Shown: positions 35,769 through 44,982, numbered from the stretch's first letter. The stretch is DNA of 51,263 nucleotides from CALGFI01 sp036374435 (GCA_036374435.1 DASUTU010000021.1:1-51263), one strand, 5' to 3'. Notes: a model not told the origin generated them from the letters alone. Made by a program: numbers and translations.

Positions 35769-36479
35769 TCACGCCCGCGTCCCCACCAGGAGCTGTGCCG
35801 CCCCGCCCGCGAGCGACATCCTGCGGGCGTCCGGGAAGCCGGTCGAGCGGAGCCCGGCCAGGAGCTCGCGGGCAGGCGGGAGATACGCCGCGGACCGAGG
35901 CAGGTAGGCGTACGCGCTGCGGTCCGAGAGGACCCCGCCGATCAGCGGCACGACCCGCCCGAAATACGCCCGGTGGCCGGCGCGGAGGAGCCGGCCCTCG
36001 GGTTCACTCGTCTCCAGGAGCGCGATCCGCCCGCCCGGCCGGACCACTCGGGCCATCTCCGCCAGGAGCGCGTCGAGGTCGGTGACGTTGCGCAGGGCGA
36101 AGCCGCACGTGGCGCCGTCCACGCCGCCGTCGGCCAGCGGGAGCGTCAACACGTCGGACTGGACGAGCGGCGCGTCGGTGTGGGCGTGTTCGAGCATGCC
36201 GCCCGAGAAGTCGAACCCGACGGCGCGGTAGCCGGCCCGGACGAGCTCGGCGCACAGGTCGCCGGTTCCGCACGCGAGGTCCACCACGAGGGCCCGGCCG
36301 GGCAGGCGCAGCTCGGCCACGGCCCGGCGCCGCCACCCCACGTCCATCCCGAACGTCATCACCCGGTTGACGAGGTCGTAGCGGTCCGCGATCGTGTCGA
36401 ACATCCGGCGTACCGACCGCGCCTTCTCCGGCCCCTCGGGAAGGCCCGCCGTGTCGGCGCGAACCTCGGAGGGGCTCAC
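35769..36479 (-). CDS. ubiE: Demethylmenaquinone methyltransferase
   Basis: 236 residues, SAM-dependent. VRRMFDTIADRYDLVNRVMTFGMD is the UbiE/MenG start, VDLACGTGDLCAEL the SAM site, and CGFALRNVTDLDALLAEMARVVRPGG is conserved. Final step of menaquinone synthesis. GTG overlaps the merR stop (GTGA). Confidence 0.94.
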   Translation of the reverse strand: MSPSEVRADTAGLPEGPEKARSVRRMFDTIADRYDLVNRVMTFGMDVGWRRRAVAELRLPGRALVVDLACGTGDLCAELVRAGYRAVGFDFSGGMLEHAHTDAPLVQSDVLTLPLADGGVDGATCGFALRNVTDLDALLAEMARVVRPGGRIALLETSEPEGRLLRAGHRAYFGRVVPLIGGVLSDRSAYAYLPRSAAYLPPARELLAGLRSTGFPDARRMSLAGGAAQLLVGTRA

Positions 36480-37174
36480 TCAAGCCGCTCCTCGGCCCGA
36501 GCGAGCACCACCCGCCGGAAGTGGTTGGCCACCAGCGTCGTGACCGCCGGCAGCAACGTACCGAACGCCTCCACCAACCGTTCGGCCGCCTCCTCGTCGG
36601 TCGCCGCGGTGTCCCGGATGGGCTTGCGGACGTGGTCGTCGAACAGATCGATCGCTCGCCCCGCCAGACGCCCCATCGCGTCGTTCGCCTCGCGGGCGAG
36701 CGCGAGCAGCTCGCCGAGCGGCAGGCCGAACTCGAGGAGCCGAAGCGCGCTCCGGACCGTCTCGATGTCGCCCGGCGTGTATCGCTCCCGTCCGTCGACG
36801 GTGCGGCCGAGCTTGATGCCCTCGCGCTCCACGGCCTGGATCAACGAGGCGGGGACGCCGCTACGGCGGGCGAACTCCTCCAGCGGCAGGAGCTCCTCCG
36901 CATCCCCGTCGCCCCGCGCCGCGTGGACGGCCGCCGCGAGGTCGACGTCGGGCCGGCCCAGCTCGCCGTCGAGCACGCGCCTGATCGCGGCGAGCGTCAG
37001 GCCCTTGCGCCGGAGACCGCGGACCTCGTGGATCCGGGCGGCGTGGTCGTCCCCGTACCAGCCGACCCGGCCTTCGCGTTGGGGTGGGGGAAGCAGGCCG
37101 AGGGACTGGTAGTAGCGGACCGTGTCGACGGAGACGTCGCACGCCGCCGCGAGCTGGTCGACGCGGTACCTCAC
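36476..37174 (-). CDS. MerR-family regulator with two MerR-like HTH domains
   Basis: 232 residues. The first HTH (YRVDQLAAACDVSVDTVRYYQSLGLLPPP) is at about 2-70, and a second, LEEFARRSGVPASLIQAVEREG...ERYTPGDIETVRSALRLLEFGLPLGELLALA, at about 98-165. No Cys-rich metal site was seen in the C-terminus, so the ligand is not an obvious metal. A TAGAGT -10 lies at 37212-37217; the start is uncertain (GTG 37174 chosen; GTG 37198 is possible). It heads the ubiE-menF operon and may regulate menaquinone synthesis. Confidence 0.8.
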   Translation of the reverse strand: MRYRVDQLAAACDVSVDTVRYYQSLGLLPPPQREGRVGWYGDDHAARIHEVRGLRRKGLTLAAIRRVLDGELGRPDVDLAAAVHAARGDGDAEELLPLEEFARRSGVPASLIQAVEREGIKLGRTVDGRERYTPGDIETVRSALRLLEFGLPLGELLALAREANDAMGRLAGRAIDLFDDHVRKPIRDTAATDEEAAERLVEAFGTLLPAVTTLVANHFRRVVLARAEERLE

Positions 37175-37255
37175 GGTGCGAGCTCGCGGAGACGGCACCT
37201 CACAACCCGTTACTCTACGAGTGCGCGCTCGAACCATCCAAGCGCGGTCGGGGCG

Positions 37256-38050
37256 TCAGAACGGGAGCGACTCCACGTGCAGGATGCGGCAGTCGTCCCT
37301 CGCCGCCACCCAGACCACCACGGTGTCCGGTGGCTGGCCGGCGCCCGGAGTCTCCAGGAAGACGGCGAGGTACGCGGGGGTGTCCTCGAACCGGGCCCGG
37401 ATCAGGCGGACCAGCGTGTCGTTGGGCTCCTCGAGCGGCGCCCCCGAGGTGCGCAGGCACTCGAGGGCGGCGGAGGGGTCCCGGAAGGGGAACGTCGGCG
37501 CTTCGCGCCCGTCCGGAGCCCCGGCGAACTCCCCCTTCGCCTCATCGGCGGTTTCCTGGGCCAGCGAGTGAACCCCGGCCGAGTCGTAGGTGACGTCGCC
37601 CTGGTCCTCGAGCCCCGCCGCGGCCAGCGCCTGGCCCGCCTCGGCCGCGGCGTCTTCGCCGTCGGCGTCTTCGGCGGGTGCCGGAGCCTCGAGGCTCGCC
37701 CCGGCGCGCTCGGCGGGCTCCTGGTCCGAGCCCGGTCCGCCCAGGTTGACCACCACCACCAGCACGAGCGCGGCGGCGGCCGCCGCTCCCGCCGCCCACT
37801 GGACCCGGCTCCACCACACCTCGCGGCGCCGTTCGAAGCGGCGGCCGGCCTCGGCCAGGACGGGGCCGGTCACGCCGAGCGGCACGGGCTCCTCCTCCAG
37901 CTCGGACAGGGCAGTCAGGGCGCCCCGGGAGAGCTCGACCTCCTCCCGGCAGGTCACGCACGCCTGGAGGTGGGCGTCGACCTCGGCACGCTCGTCGTCC
38001 TGGAGCGTGCCGTCGACGAAGTCGGCGAGGAGCTGTTCCGGATGGGTCAT
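37256..38050 (-). CDS. Anti-sigma factor with zinc-finger domain
   Basis: 264 residues. Residues 1-45 carry the ZAS-like HLQACVTCREE (HxxxCxxC); one membrane helix at about 84-103; the extracytoplasmic part has an Ala/Glu/Asp-rich linker and a folded C-terminal domain with paired Cys (ALECL, DDCRIL). Binds and holds the cognate ECF sigma factor. ATG overlaps the sigma stop. Position corresponds to the mycobacterial SigM anti-sigma factor. Confidence 0.85.
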   Translation of the reverse strand: MTHPEQLLADFVDGTLQDDERAEVDAHLQACVTCREEVELSRGALTALSELEEEPVPLGVTGPVLAEAGRRFERRREVWWSRVQWAAGAAAAAALVLVVVVNLGGPGSDQEPAERAGASLEAPAPAEDADGEDAAAEAGQALAAAGLEDQGDVTYDSAGVHSLAQETADEAKGEFAGAPDGREAPTFPFRDPSAALECLRTSGAPLEEPNDTLVRLIRARFEDTPAYLAVFLETPGAGQPPDTVVVWVAARDDCRILHVESLPF

Positions 38051-38640
38051 CGGCTCACTCCGTCTGACGGCTCGGGCGCCGTGCCCCGTTCCCGGTCCGC
38101 CCCGAGGGCCCGGGCCAGCGCCACCCGCCCCCGGTGGAGCCGGGACTTCACCGTGCCCACGGGCACGCCGAGGATCGCGGCCACCTGGTCCTGCGGAAGG
38201 TCCTGGACGTCGTGCAGGATCATCACCACTCGGAAGTCCTCGGGGACCTCGAGCAGGGCCGTGCGCACGTCCACCGACAGGGAGGCGGTGTCGGCGTGGT
38301 CGGGGGCCGGCGGCGGCTCGGGGCCGGGCAGGTCCTCCTCCGCCCGCTCGAGCAGCGGTTGCCGCTGCCGCTTCCGAAGAAGGTCGTAACAGACGTTGAC
38401 GGTGACGCGATGCAACCAGGTGGTGAACGCCGCCTCGCCTCGGAACGACGACAGCTTCCGCAGGGCCGTGAGGAACGCGTCCTGCGTGGCGTCCCGTGCG
38501 TCCTCCTCGCGGCCGGTCATCCGGAGGGCCAGGTTGTAGACGCGGCGCTCGTGCCGCTCGACCAGGGTGGCGAACGCTCCTCGGTCCCCCGAGAGATATC
38601 GGCGGACGAGATCCTCGTCGCGCGCGCCGATCTCAGCCAT
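38047..38640 (-). CDS. sigM: ECF RNA polymerase sigma factor (SigM-like)
   Basis: 197 residues. Region 2 (DEDLVRRYLSGDRGAFATLVERH ... RDATQDAFLTALRKLSSFRGEAAFTTWLHRVTVN) and region 4 (QDLPQDQVAAILGVPVGTVKSRLHRGR), linked by a Pro-rich segment. Directs RNA polymerase to a stress regulon. Its start overlaps the pseudokinase end by 8 bases, linking it in one operon. Orthology to SigM rests on neighbourhood (murJ, trxB, cwlM). Confidence 0.85.
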   Translation of the reverse strand: MAEIGARDEDLVRRYLSGDRGAFATLVERHERRVYNLALRMTGREEDARDATQDAFLTALRKLSSFRGEAAFTTWLHRVTVNVCYDLLRKRQRQPLLERAEEDLPGPEPPPAPDHADTASLSVDVRTALLEVPEDFRVVMILHDVQDLPQDQVAAILGVPVGTVKSRLHRGRVALARALGADRERGTAPEPSDGVSR

Positions 38641-40042
38641 CGTCGGTCACCGACACCGAGAACTCGGCCACCTCGGCCCGGTTGTCGTCCTCGGTCGGAA
38701 CGACCGACGTGATCCAGACGAGGACGTACCGACCCGATCCGGATACCGCGCCCTCCGTCTCCGCCTCGGCGGTGAACGCCTCCCCGAGCTCCTGGACCAG
38801 GACCTCGGGGTCCTCACCCACGGCGAGGTGGAAGGTGAACCCGGGGTGCAGCGCGACGAGCCGGAACCCCGTCACCCCGCGGGCGACTGCCAGGTCGAAG
38901 ACCAGACCGATGCCGGGCTTGTTCATCCCCCCGTCCGGGTACCGGTAGCCCTCCGATCGCCAGGCCGTGTTGGGGTCCCCGTCGATCGCCAGCGGTGCCG
39001 TCGAGTCGTTCTCGCTCCGGTCGCCGAAGGGATCGATCACCTCGACGGCGACCGGGCGAAGCTCCTGCGTCGCCGGAGGCTGCGGCGGCCGGCGGCCGAT
39101 CGGGTCCTGCGCCGGCCGGATCCCGAGGGGCCCGCCCACCTCGAGGTCCCCGAGCCACAGGCCGACCCCGATCGCGGCGGCCGCGAGGATCGCGACCGCG
39201 ACCGGGACGCCGAGCCACGTCCGCATCCAGCCCCGACGCTGGACGGCGCGGGTCTCCATCTCTGCCCGGCTCGCCCGAAGGGCCGCCGCGAACGAGCGCA
39301 GGTCGTCGAATCGTTCGTCCGGCTCCGGCGCGAGGGCCGTCCCCACGGCCCGGTCCACCGGCCGCGGCACGTCGCCTCGCACCTCCCGAGCCGAACGGCG
39401 CCCGGCGTGAGGCTCGCCCGTCAACAGCACGAACAACAACGCGCCGACCGCGAACACGTCGGCGCGTTCGTCCACCGGCCCGGCTCCGTGCGACTGCTCG
39501 GGCGCGAGGGAGCCTCCGCCGAGGAGCCGGGCGGCCTCGCTCGGGCGTCTCGTTTCGGTCACCGCGGGCCCGATGCCGAGGTCGGTGACCCGAACCGATC
39601 CGTCCGGCGTCAACAAGACGTCGTCGGGTTCGAGGTGCAGGTGCAGGACACCGGCCTCGTGGGCGGGAGCGAGGGCATCGAGCACGCCGATGGCGATCCG
39701 CATGGCCTCGGCCGGGGAGCGGGGACCGGATCGATCCAGGACCGAACGTACGCTTTCCCCCTCGACGTGTTCGCGGACCAGGAACGGGATCCCCTCCTCC
39801 TCCCCGGAGTCCAGGAGTCGCGCCACGCCGGGCGCGGCCAGCGAGGCCACGCGGCGCGCCTCGAGTGCGAGGCGATCGGAGAAGGCGGGGTCGTCACCGA
39901 GCGCGGGATGGATGACCTTCACCGCGACCGTTCGTCCGAGGAGGCGGTCCTCGGCCCGCCAGACCATCCCGGTCGCGCTGCGGCCGAGCTCCTCCTCGAG
40001 CGCGTACCGATCCGCGAGCACGGCACTGGGTCGGGTTTGCAC
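38633..40042 (-). CDS. Membrane-anchored pseudokinase with discoidin-like extracellular domain
   Basis: 469 residues. The N-terminal half is a protein-kinase fold: VAVK Lys42 and a DLG (154-156) are kept, but the HRDLKPEN loop reads HLHLEPDD (134-141), losing the catalytic Asp, the Lys and the Asn, so phosphotransfer is unlikely. One membrane helix at about 276-298 leads to an extracellular domain with DGDPNTAWRSEGY, like F5/8 C-type carbohydrate-binding domains. In mycobacteria this pseudokinase is fused to the MurJ (MviN) protein; here it is a separate gene near murJ and in the sigma operon. GTG is 7 bases after a TACACT -10. Confidence 0.88.
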   Translation of the reverse strand: MQTRPSAVLADRYALEEELGRSATGMVWRAEDRLLGRTVAVKVIHPALGDDPAFSDRLALEARRVASLAAPGVARLLDSGEEEGIPFLVREHVEGESVRSVLDRSGPRSPAEAMRIAIGVLDALAPAHEAGVLHLHLEPDDVLLTPDGSVRVTDLGIGPAVTETRRPSEAARLLGGGSLAPEQSHGAGPVDERADVFAVGALLFVLLTGEPHAGRRSAREVRGDVPRPVDRAVGTALAPEPDERFDDLRSFAAALRASRAEMETRAVQRRGWMRTWLGVPVAVAILAAAAIGVGLWLGDLEVGGPLGIRPAQDPIGRRPPQPPATQELRPVAVEVIDPFGDRSENDSTAPLAIDGDPNTAWRSEGYRYPDGGMNKPGIGLVFDLAVARGVTGFRLVALHPGFTFHLAVGEDPEVLVQELGEAFTAEAETEGAVSGSGRYVLVWITSVVPTEDDNRAEVAEFSVSVTDDG

Positions 40043-40049
40043 GCGAGCC

Positions 40050-40055
40050 AGTGTA
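40050..40055 (-). promoter_or_regulatory. -10 element (TACACT) of pseudokinase-sigma-anti-sigma operon
   Basis: TACACT on the minus strand, 7 bases before the GTG at 40042, with no ribosome-binding site: a leaderless start. Same hexamer as the GNAT-menC promoter. Confidence 0.6.
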
Positions 40056-40087
40056 TGCCTGCGACCTGCGGCAACGACTCAGCGGCG

Positions 40088-40480
40088 TCAGCGGGCCGTC
40101 TCGGTCACGGTCACCGTTCGCAGGTCGTCCAGGACTCCGAACCGGCCGACCAGGAGCGTCCCCGCGCGCGTCTTCACCACCAGGGTGACCCGGCCGCGAC
40201 GGGTCACGTCGAAGCGGTCGATCCTGGCGTCGCGGTCGCGGTTGGCCACCGAGGCCAGCGCGGCGCGAAGGGCGTCGTCTCGCACGCCCGTGTCGCGGTA
40301 GGCCGCGGCGGCGGCCGAGGCCGCGTCGCCGGCGAGATCGGACGTGCGCACCCGGGTGAGGACGATCGAGCCGGCGTCGATCGCCCCGAGGATCACCACG
40401 AGGACCAGCACCAGCCACAACACGATGATCTTGCCCACCAGCCCGCGCTCGTCCCGCCCCGGGGCTTCCACCGGTGTCAC
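40088..40480 (-). CDS. TadE/G-like single-span membrane protein
   Basis: 130 residues. After ERGLVGKIIV comes one hydrophobic helix (LWLVLVLVVILGAIDAGSIVLT) and an extracellular domain with TSDLAGDAASAAAAAYRD, as in pseudopilin/TadE-like proteins. Stop-start overlap with murJ (GTGA). A role with pili or envelope export is suggested by the family resemblance only; no tad cluster is nearby. Confidence 0.6.
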   Translation of the reverse strand: MTPVEAPGRDERGLVGKIIVLWLVLVLVVILGAIDAGSIVLTRVRTSDLAGDAASAAAAAYRDTGVRDDALRAALASVANRDRDARIDRFDVTRRGRVTLVVKTRAGTLLVGRFGVLDDLRTVTVTETAR

Positions 40481-42150
40481 CGGCGCCACCTCGCTTCGAG
40501 CTGCCGTCGAACCATCGCCACCTCCTCGATCCGAAGCAGCATCGCGCCGGCGACGAACGCCGCCAGGCCGGCCGCCACGGCGCCGAACACCTGGATGGAC
40601 TGTTCGGCGACCGTGGTGGTGCCCACCGCCTCGCCGAGGACCCGGGCCGCGGTCCAGGCCACCCCGGCGGTGGCGCCGGCGGCCACCGCGGTCCGTCCGA
40701 CCGTGGCCGCGATGCGGCGTCCGTCGATGCGTCCCAACCGGCGCCGGATCAGCCACAGGAGTACGCCCGACCCGAACACGTACGACGCCGCGTGCCCGAG
40801 CGCCAACCCCTGCATCCCGAGATCGAGGCCGAAGAACAGGATGAGGTTCACGACGACGTTGACGCACAGCGCGCCGAGGTTCACCAGGGCGGGTGTCCGC
40901 GTGTCCTGCATCGAGTAGTAGGCGCGTAACAGCAGCTGGAACGCGGAGAACGGGAGCAGCCCGATCGAGAACGCCACGAGGAGGTCGGAGACCAAACGAC
41001 CGCTCGCCGGGGTGGTCACCCCGTGTTCGAGAAGCAGCCGGACGATCGGGCGCGCAAGCACCAGGTAGCCGACGGCCGCGGGCAGCACGATGGCCGCGGT
41101 GGCCCGGATGCCCTGCGACAACGTGGCGCGGAAGCCGTCCACGTCGCGGGCCGCCCATCGGGACGACATCGCCGGGAGCAGCGCCGTGAAGATCGACACG
41201 GCGAAGATGGCGTGCGGGAGCTGGAACACGATGAACGCCGCCGAATACGCGGAGAACCCCCCGAGGACGCCGCCGGCCAGCACCATGACCACCAGGAAGC
41301 CCGCCTGGTTGGCCACCACGTATAGGAAGACCCACGTCGCGAGGCGGCCCATCCGGAGGACCGCCTCGTGGCGCCACCCCGTCCGCCACCGCCAGCGGAA
41401 CCCGGTGGCGCGAACGAACGGCCACAACGCGAGCGTCATCCCGGCCACCCCCGCCGTCGTCCCCACGGCGAGGACGAGCCGCTGGGCCTGGGTGGCGACG
41501 ACGCCCGGCTCCTCGAGCAGGCGGAACGCGACGAACGTCCCGATCACGATCACGTTGTTGAGGACGGGAGCGAACATGGGGGCGGCGAACCGGCGGTGCG
41601 TGTTCAGCAGTCCGGTGGCGATCGCGCCGACCCCGTAGAAGACGATCTGCGGCATGAACCACCGCAAGAAGAACGTCGACAGCTCCCGGACCTCGTCGCG
41701 GCGGGCCTCGGGGACGCCCACCGTGTACAGGTCGATGATCCACGGCGCCAGCAGGATCGCGAGCACGGCGATGGCCGCCAGGACCAGCAGGGCCAGCGAG
41801 AGCAGGCGCCGGACCACGTCCCAGGCCTCGTCGCGTCCGTGCTCCTGGAGGTGGGCCACCACGACCGGGACCACGACCGACGTGAGGATCCCGCCCAGGA
41901 CGAGCTCGTACAGGATGTTCGGGGTGACGTTCGCGATGTTGTAGGCATCGGTGATGAACTCCTCGGTGATGCCGAGCGCGTAGGCCATGGCGGCCAGGCG
42001 GAGGAACCCGGTCAGGCGCGACAACGCGGTGCCCACCGACATGACGGCCGTCCGGCGCACGAACGCAGCCGCCGAGTCGTCGGGCGGCTCGTCGGCGGAC
42101 CCGGGCCCGATCGGCGGCGCCTCGGCCACGGAGGGTTCGTCCGGCCTCAC
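40477..42150 (-). CDS. murJ: Lipid II flippase MurJ
   Basis: 557 residues with about 14 membrane helices; SRLTGFLRLAAMAYALG near the start and the MATE/MviN pattern NVTPNILYELVLGGILTSVVVPV throughout. Moves lipid II to the outer face for peptidoglycan synthesis. The GTG at 42150 overlaps the stop of the DUF6049 gene; the open frame upstream is not conserved. Unlike mycobacterial MviN, it stops without the pseudokinase. Confidence 0.93.
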   Translation of the reverse strand: MRPDEPSVAEAPPIGPGSADEPPDDSAAAFVRRTAVMSVGTALSRLTGFLRLAAMAYALGITEEFITDAYNIANVTPNILYELVLGGILTSVVVPVVVAHLQEHGRDEAWDVVRRLLSLALLVLAAIAVLAILLAPWIIDLYTVGVPEARRDEVRELSTFFLRWFMPQIVFYGVGAIATGLLNTHRRFAAPMFAPVLNNVIVIGTFVAFRLLEEPGVVATQAQRLVLAVGTTAGVAGMTLALWPFVRATGFRWRWRTGWRHEAVLRMGRLATWVFLYVVANQAGFLVVMVLAGGVLGGFSAYSAAFIVFQLPHAIFAVSIFTALLPAMSSRWAARDVDGFRATLSQGIRATAAIVLPAAVGYLVLARPIVRLLLEHGVTTPASGRLVSDLLVAFSIGLLPFSAFQLLLRAYYSMQDTRTPALVNLGALCVNVVVNLILFFGLDLGMQGLALGHAASYVFGSGVLLWLIRRRLGRIDGRRIAATVGRTAVAAGATAGVAWTAARVLGEAVGTTTVAEQSIQVFGAVAAGLAAFVAGAMLLRIEEVAMVRRQLEARWRR

Positions 42151-44204
42151 GTCGTCCGGCGTGGCAGGAACCTCCTTGCCCAGAGCGCCAGCAACATCAC
42201 CGCGGCCGCTACGGTGATCACCAGGGCGATCCGGTTGTACTCCGTGGACGTCACGATCATCGGGGGGTCCGACTTCTCGGTGAGCACCCGGCCCGACGGG
42301 GCCAAGACGCGAACGGCCACTCCGAACGTCCCGGTCCGGAGGGCCTCGACGCTGAACGTCACCGTCTGGGATTCTCCGGCGCCGAGCTGGAGCTCCCGGC
42401 TCGGCGTGCCGCGGAGCGACTGGGAGACGAGCTGGAGAGTGACGCGCAGCGCCTCGTCCGCCCCATTGGATACCGTCACCGGGATGCCGCTGCCGGTGCT
42501 CGAGGTCAGCGTGATCTCGTCGGCGGCGTCGACGCCGACCGCGCCGAACACCCCGGCGACGGAGTCGCGGACCGCCGTGATGAAGGCGAGCCCGTCCGTC
42601 GAGTTCGACAGGAACTGCCGGGACTCGGCCAGCAGCAACATCGTGTCGTAGCGATCGGGCAGCTCGCTCGGCTCGACGAGCATCGATTGGTAGACGCCCA
42701 CCAAGCGACGAGCCTGCCGGAGCTCCTCGACGTACGTCTCGGTGAACCGTCGAGGGGTGGGCGCCGTGAACACGGATGGCTCCTCCGGTGGGAACGTCGT
42801 GGCGAACTCGGCGACGTTCATCGTGTCGAGCCATGGGGCGCCGGCCACTCCCTGCACCAACAGCTCGTACACCCCGGCGGGAAGCCGAAGGTCCTCCGAC
42901 AACACCACGGCGATGCCCCGAACCACGCTGGGCTGCTCCTGCCAGATCGAGGCGAGCTCACCGAGCAACGCCCGGGCGGCGAGCGCGGGGTCCTCCTGAG
43001 TGACCGGGGACTGCAGCCGGGCCATCAGGTCGGGTTCGGGGATGATCGCGGTCACTCCGCCGTCCTGGCCCGGCGAAGCCGTCGGCGGGCCGGCGAAGCC
43101 AAGCGGCTGCGGCGTCGGCTCCACCGTCGACGGACCGGCCACGATCGTGGCGACCCCCATCTTCGGCAGCTCCTCGAGCGTGGCCTCGTCCAGCGCGGCG
43201 CCGGGCGGTCGAAGGACGGTGCTCGACGGGGTCACCCCGAGCACGTCTTGCACCACCTCGCGCCCCCGCTGCATCTGAACCTCGAGGTCGCGGGCCAATC
43301 CTCCGGATAGGAGCGCCGGAAGCTCGGGAACGGCGAACGGGACGGTGCCGATGTGGACGTCGGGGGAGCGGGCGATCGTCCTGAGCTGCTCGATCGCGGC
43401 ATCGGCCTGCTCGGCACCGCCCTCACCCGCGGCCACCACTCGCCGCTCGCCATCGTCCAGCACGACGTAGCCGTCCGTCATGCGCTCGAGCTGCGTGAGC
43501 AACATCGGCGTGACGACCACGTCCACCTTGGGGCCCGACGGCTCGGCGGCCAGAGCGCGCAGGGCCCCGAGCTGCGCGGCGAGGGACCCTCCGGGGGTGA
43601 TGGCGAGCTCCAGGTCTGGTGAGGTGAAGACCTCGTCGGGGCCGAACCCGATCGGGTGGTCCAGGACGAACGTCCACGAAAACGTCAGTGGTTGCTCGGG
43701 CTGGCGGACCAGGAACACGACCGGCGTGCGGAGCGCCGCCAACGACGTGAACCCGCTGCGGAGATCGATCTTGAGGGGATAGACGCCCGAGTTGTCCGGG
43801 CTGATGCGCGGCGAGTCCAGATCGAACGAGATCGTGAAGTCGCGTGGGACGCCCGGCTCGAGCGTGCCCTCCCGCAGCAACGTCTCCGCGTCGACGACCA
43901 GGCTCGGATCGGTCAGGAGGGACTCCTGATAGGCGGTCCGAGACCGCACGCGGTCGTACAACGTGACCCCGATCGCCAGGTCCCCGATCGGATCGTCCCC
44001 GAGATTCTCGGCGCGGACCACCACCACGAGCTCACGCCCCCGCTCGGGGTCGTAGCTCGAATTCCACGGCGTCTGGGCCAACAAGGTCAGACGGACCGAC
44101 GGAAGGTCGGCCTCCTGTGCGGGTGCGGCGGCCGGGAACGCCGCCAGCGCGGCGAAGGCGGCGACGAACGCGAGAAGGAGCCGTCGCATGATCGGGGCGG
44201 CCAT
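42147..44204 (-). CDS. DUF6049 secreted membrane-anchored protein
   Basis: 685 residues. Signal peptide in about 1-29 (RRLLLAFVAAFAALAAFPAAAPAQ), long beta-rich repeats including NLGDDPIGDLAIGV, and a C-terminal helix (RIALVITVAAAVMLLALWARRF) with a basic end. This is the DUF6049 family located between mutT4 and murJ in actinobacteria (the Rv3909 position). Function unknown, probably peptidoglycan or envelope related. ATG at 44204; ATG at 44189 is an alternative. Confidence 0.83.
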   Translation of the reverse strand: MAAPIMRRLLLAFVAAFAALAAFPAAAPAQEADLPSVRLTLLAQTPWNSSYDPERGRELVVVVRAENLGDDPIGDLAIGVTLYDRVRSRTAYQESLLTDPSLVVDAETLLREGTLEPGVPRDFTISFDLDSPRISPDNSGVYPLKIDLRSGFTSLAALRTPVVFLVRQPEQPLTFSWTFVLDHPIGFGPDEVFTSPDLELAITPGGSLAAQLGALRALAAEPSGPKVDVVVTPMLLTQLERMTDGYVVLDDGERRVVAAGEGGAEQADAAIEQLRTIARSPDVHIGTVPFAVPELPALLSGGLARDLEVQMQRGREVVQDVLGVTPSSTVLRPPGAALDEATLEELPKMGVATIVAGPSTVEPTPQPLGFAGPPTASPGQDGGVTAIIPEPDLMARLQSPVTQEDPALAARALLGELASIWQEQPSVVRGIAVVLSEDLRLPAGVYELLVQGVAGAPWLDTMNVAEFATTFPPEEPSVFTAPTPRRFTETYVEELRQARRLVGVYQSMLVEPSELPDRYDTMLLLAESRQFLSNSTDGLAFITAVRDSVAGVFGAVGVDAADEITLTSSTGSGIPVTVSNGADEALRVTLQLVSQSLRGTPSRELQLGAGESQTVTFSVEALRTGTFGVAVRVLAPSGRVLTEKSDPPMIVTSTEYNRIALVITVAAAVMLLALWARRFLPRRTT

Positions 44205-44205
44205 C

Positions 44206-44982
44206 CTACCCAGCGGTCTCGATCAGGGCGACGATCTCGCGCGCCCCGTACAGGAGCCCGATGAGCAGCAGAAACGCCCCGACGGCGGTTCGGAGGGTTC
44301 GCTCGGCCACCCCGAGGGCGATCCGGGCGCCGAGGCGTGCCCCGGGGATCACTCCCAGTACCAGGACCAGGAAGATCGTCCAATTCACGTGGCCGAGCCA
44401 CGAGTGCACGGCGGTCCCGGGGATGACCAGCGCCGCGATCACCAGCAGCGAGGTCCCGAGCGCTCGCCGGAGCGGCATGCCGATCAGGATGGTGAACGCC
44501 GGGACCATGACGATGCCCCCCCCGAGGCCGAGCAGCCCGGAGGTGAAGCCGGCCACGAGGCCGATGAAACCGTATTTCCATCCCGGGGTCGCGCCTAGGC
44601 GCCACGGGACCCGAGGGGGCCGCCCGCGGATCAGCCGGGCGGCGGTCCACACGATGAGCACCGCCGTGATCGACAGCAGCAGGTGGGTGTTCACGTGGCG
44701 AGTGAGGTACGCCCCGCCGGCCGCGCCCAGGATGCCGGGGCCGGCCGCCCACCGCGCCGCTCGCACACTGATCTCTCCTGCTCGCCCGTAGGTGAACGCG
44801 CCGACGAGTGAGGTCGGCAGGATCACCGGCAGGGGGGTGGCGATGGCGTTGATGGCCGACCCGCCGAGGAGGACGTTGACGGCCGGCACCATGATCACGC
44901 CGCCACCCACGCCGAACAGCCCCGACAACACGCCCGCGGCGAACCCGACGAACACGCCGAGGACTGCCTGGAACCCGGTCAC
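44206..44982 (-). CDS. TauE/SafE-family anion exporter
   Basis: 258 residues with about eight helices in two repeats: GFAAGVLSGLFGVGGGVIMVPA and GFTSGLLGLGGGIVMVPA, the double Gly-rich signature of the family. Transports sulfite or small organic sulfonates or acids; substrate unknown. GTG overlaps the Nudix stop. Confidence 0.88.
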   Translation of the reverse strand: MTGFQAVLGVFVGFAAGVLSGLFGVGGGVIMVPAVNVLLGGSAINAIATPLPVILPTSLVGAFTYGRAGEISVRAARWAAGPGILGAAGGAYLTRHVNTHLLLSITAVLIVWTAARLIRGRPPRVPWRLGATPGWKYGFIGLVAGFTSGLLGLGGGIVMVPAFTILIGMPLRRALGTSLLVIAALVIPGTAVHSWLGHVNWTIFLVLVLGVIPGARLGARIALGVAERTLRTAVGAFLLLIGLLYGAREIVALIETAG

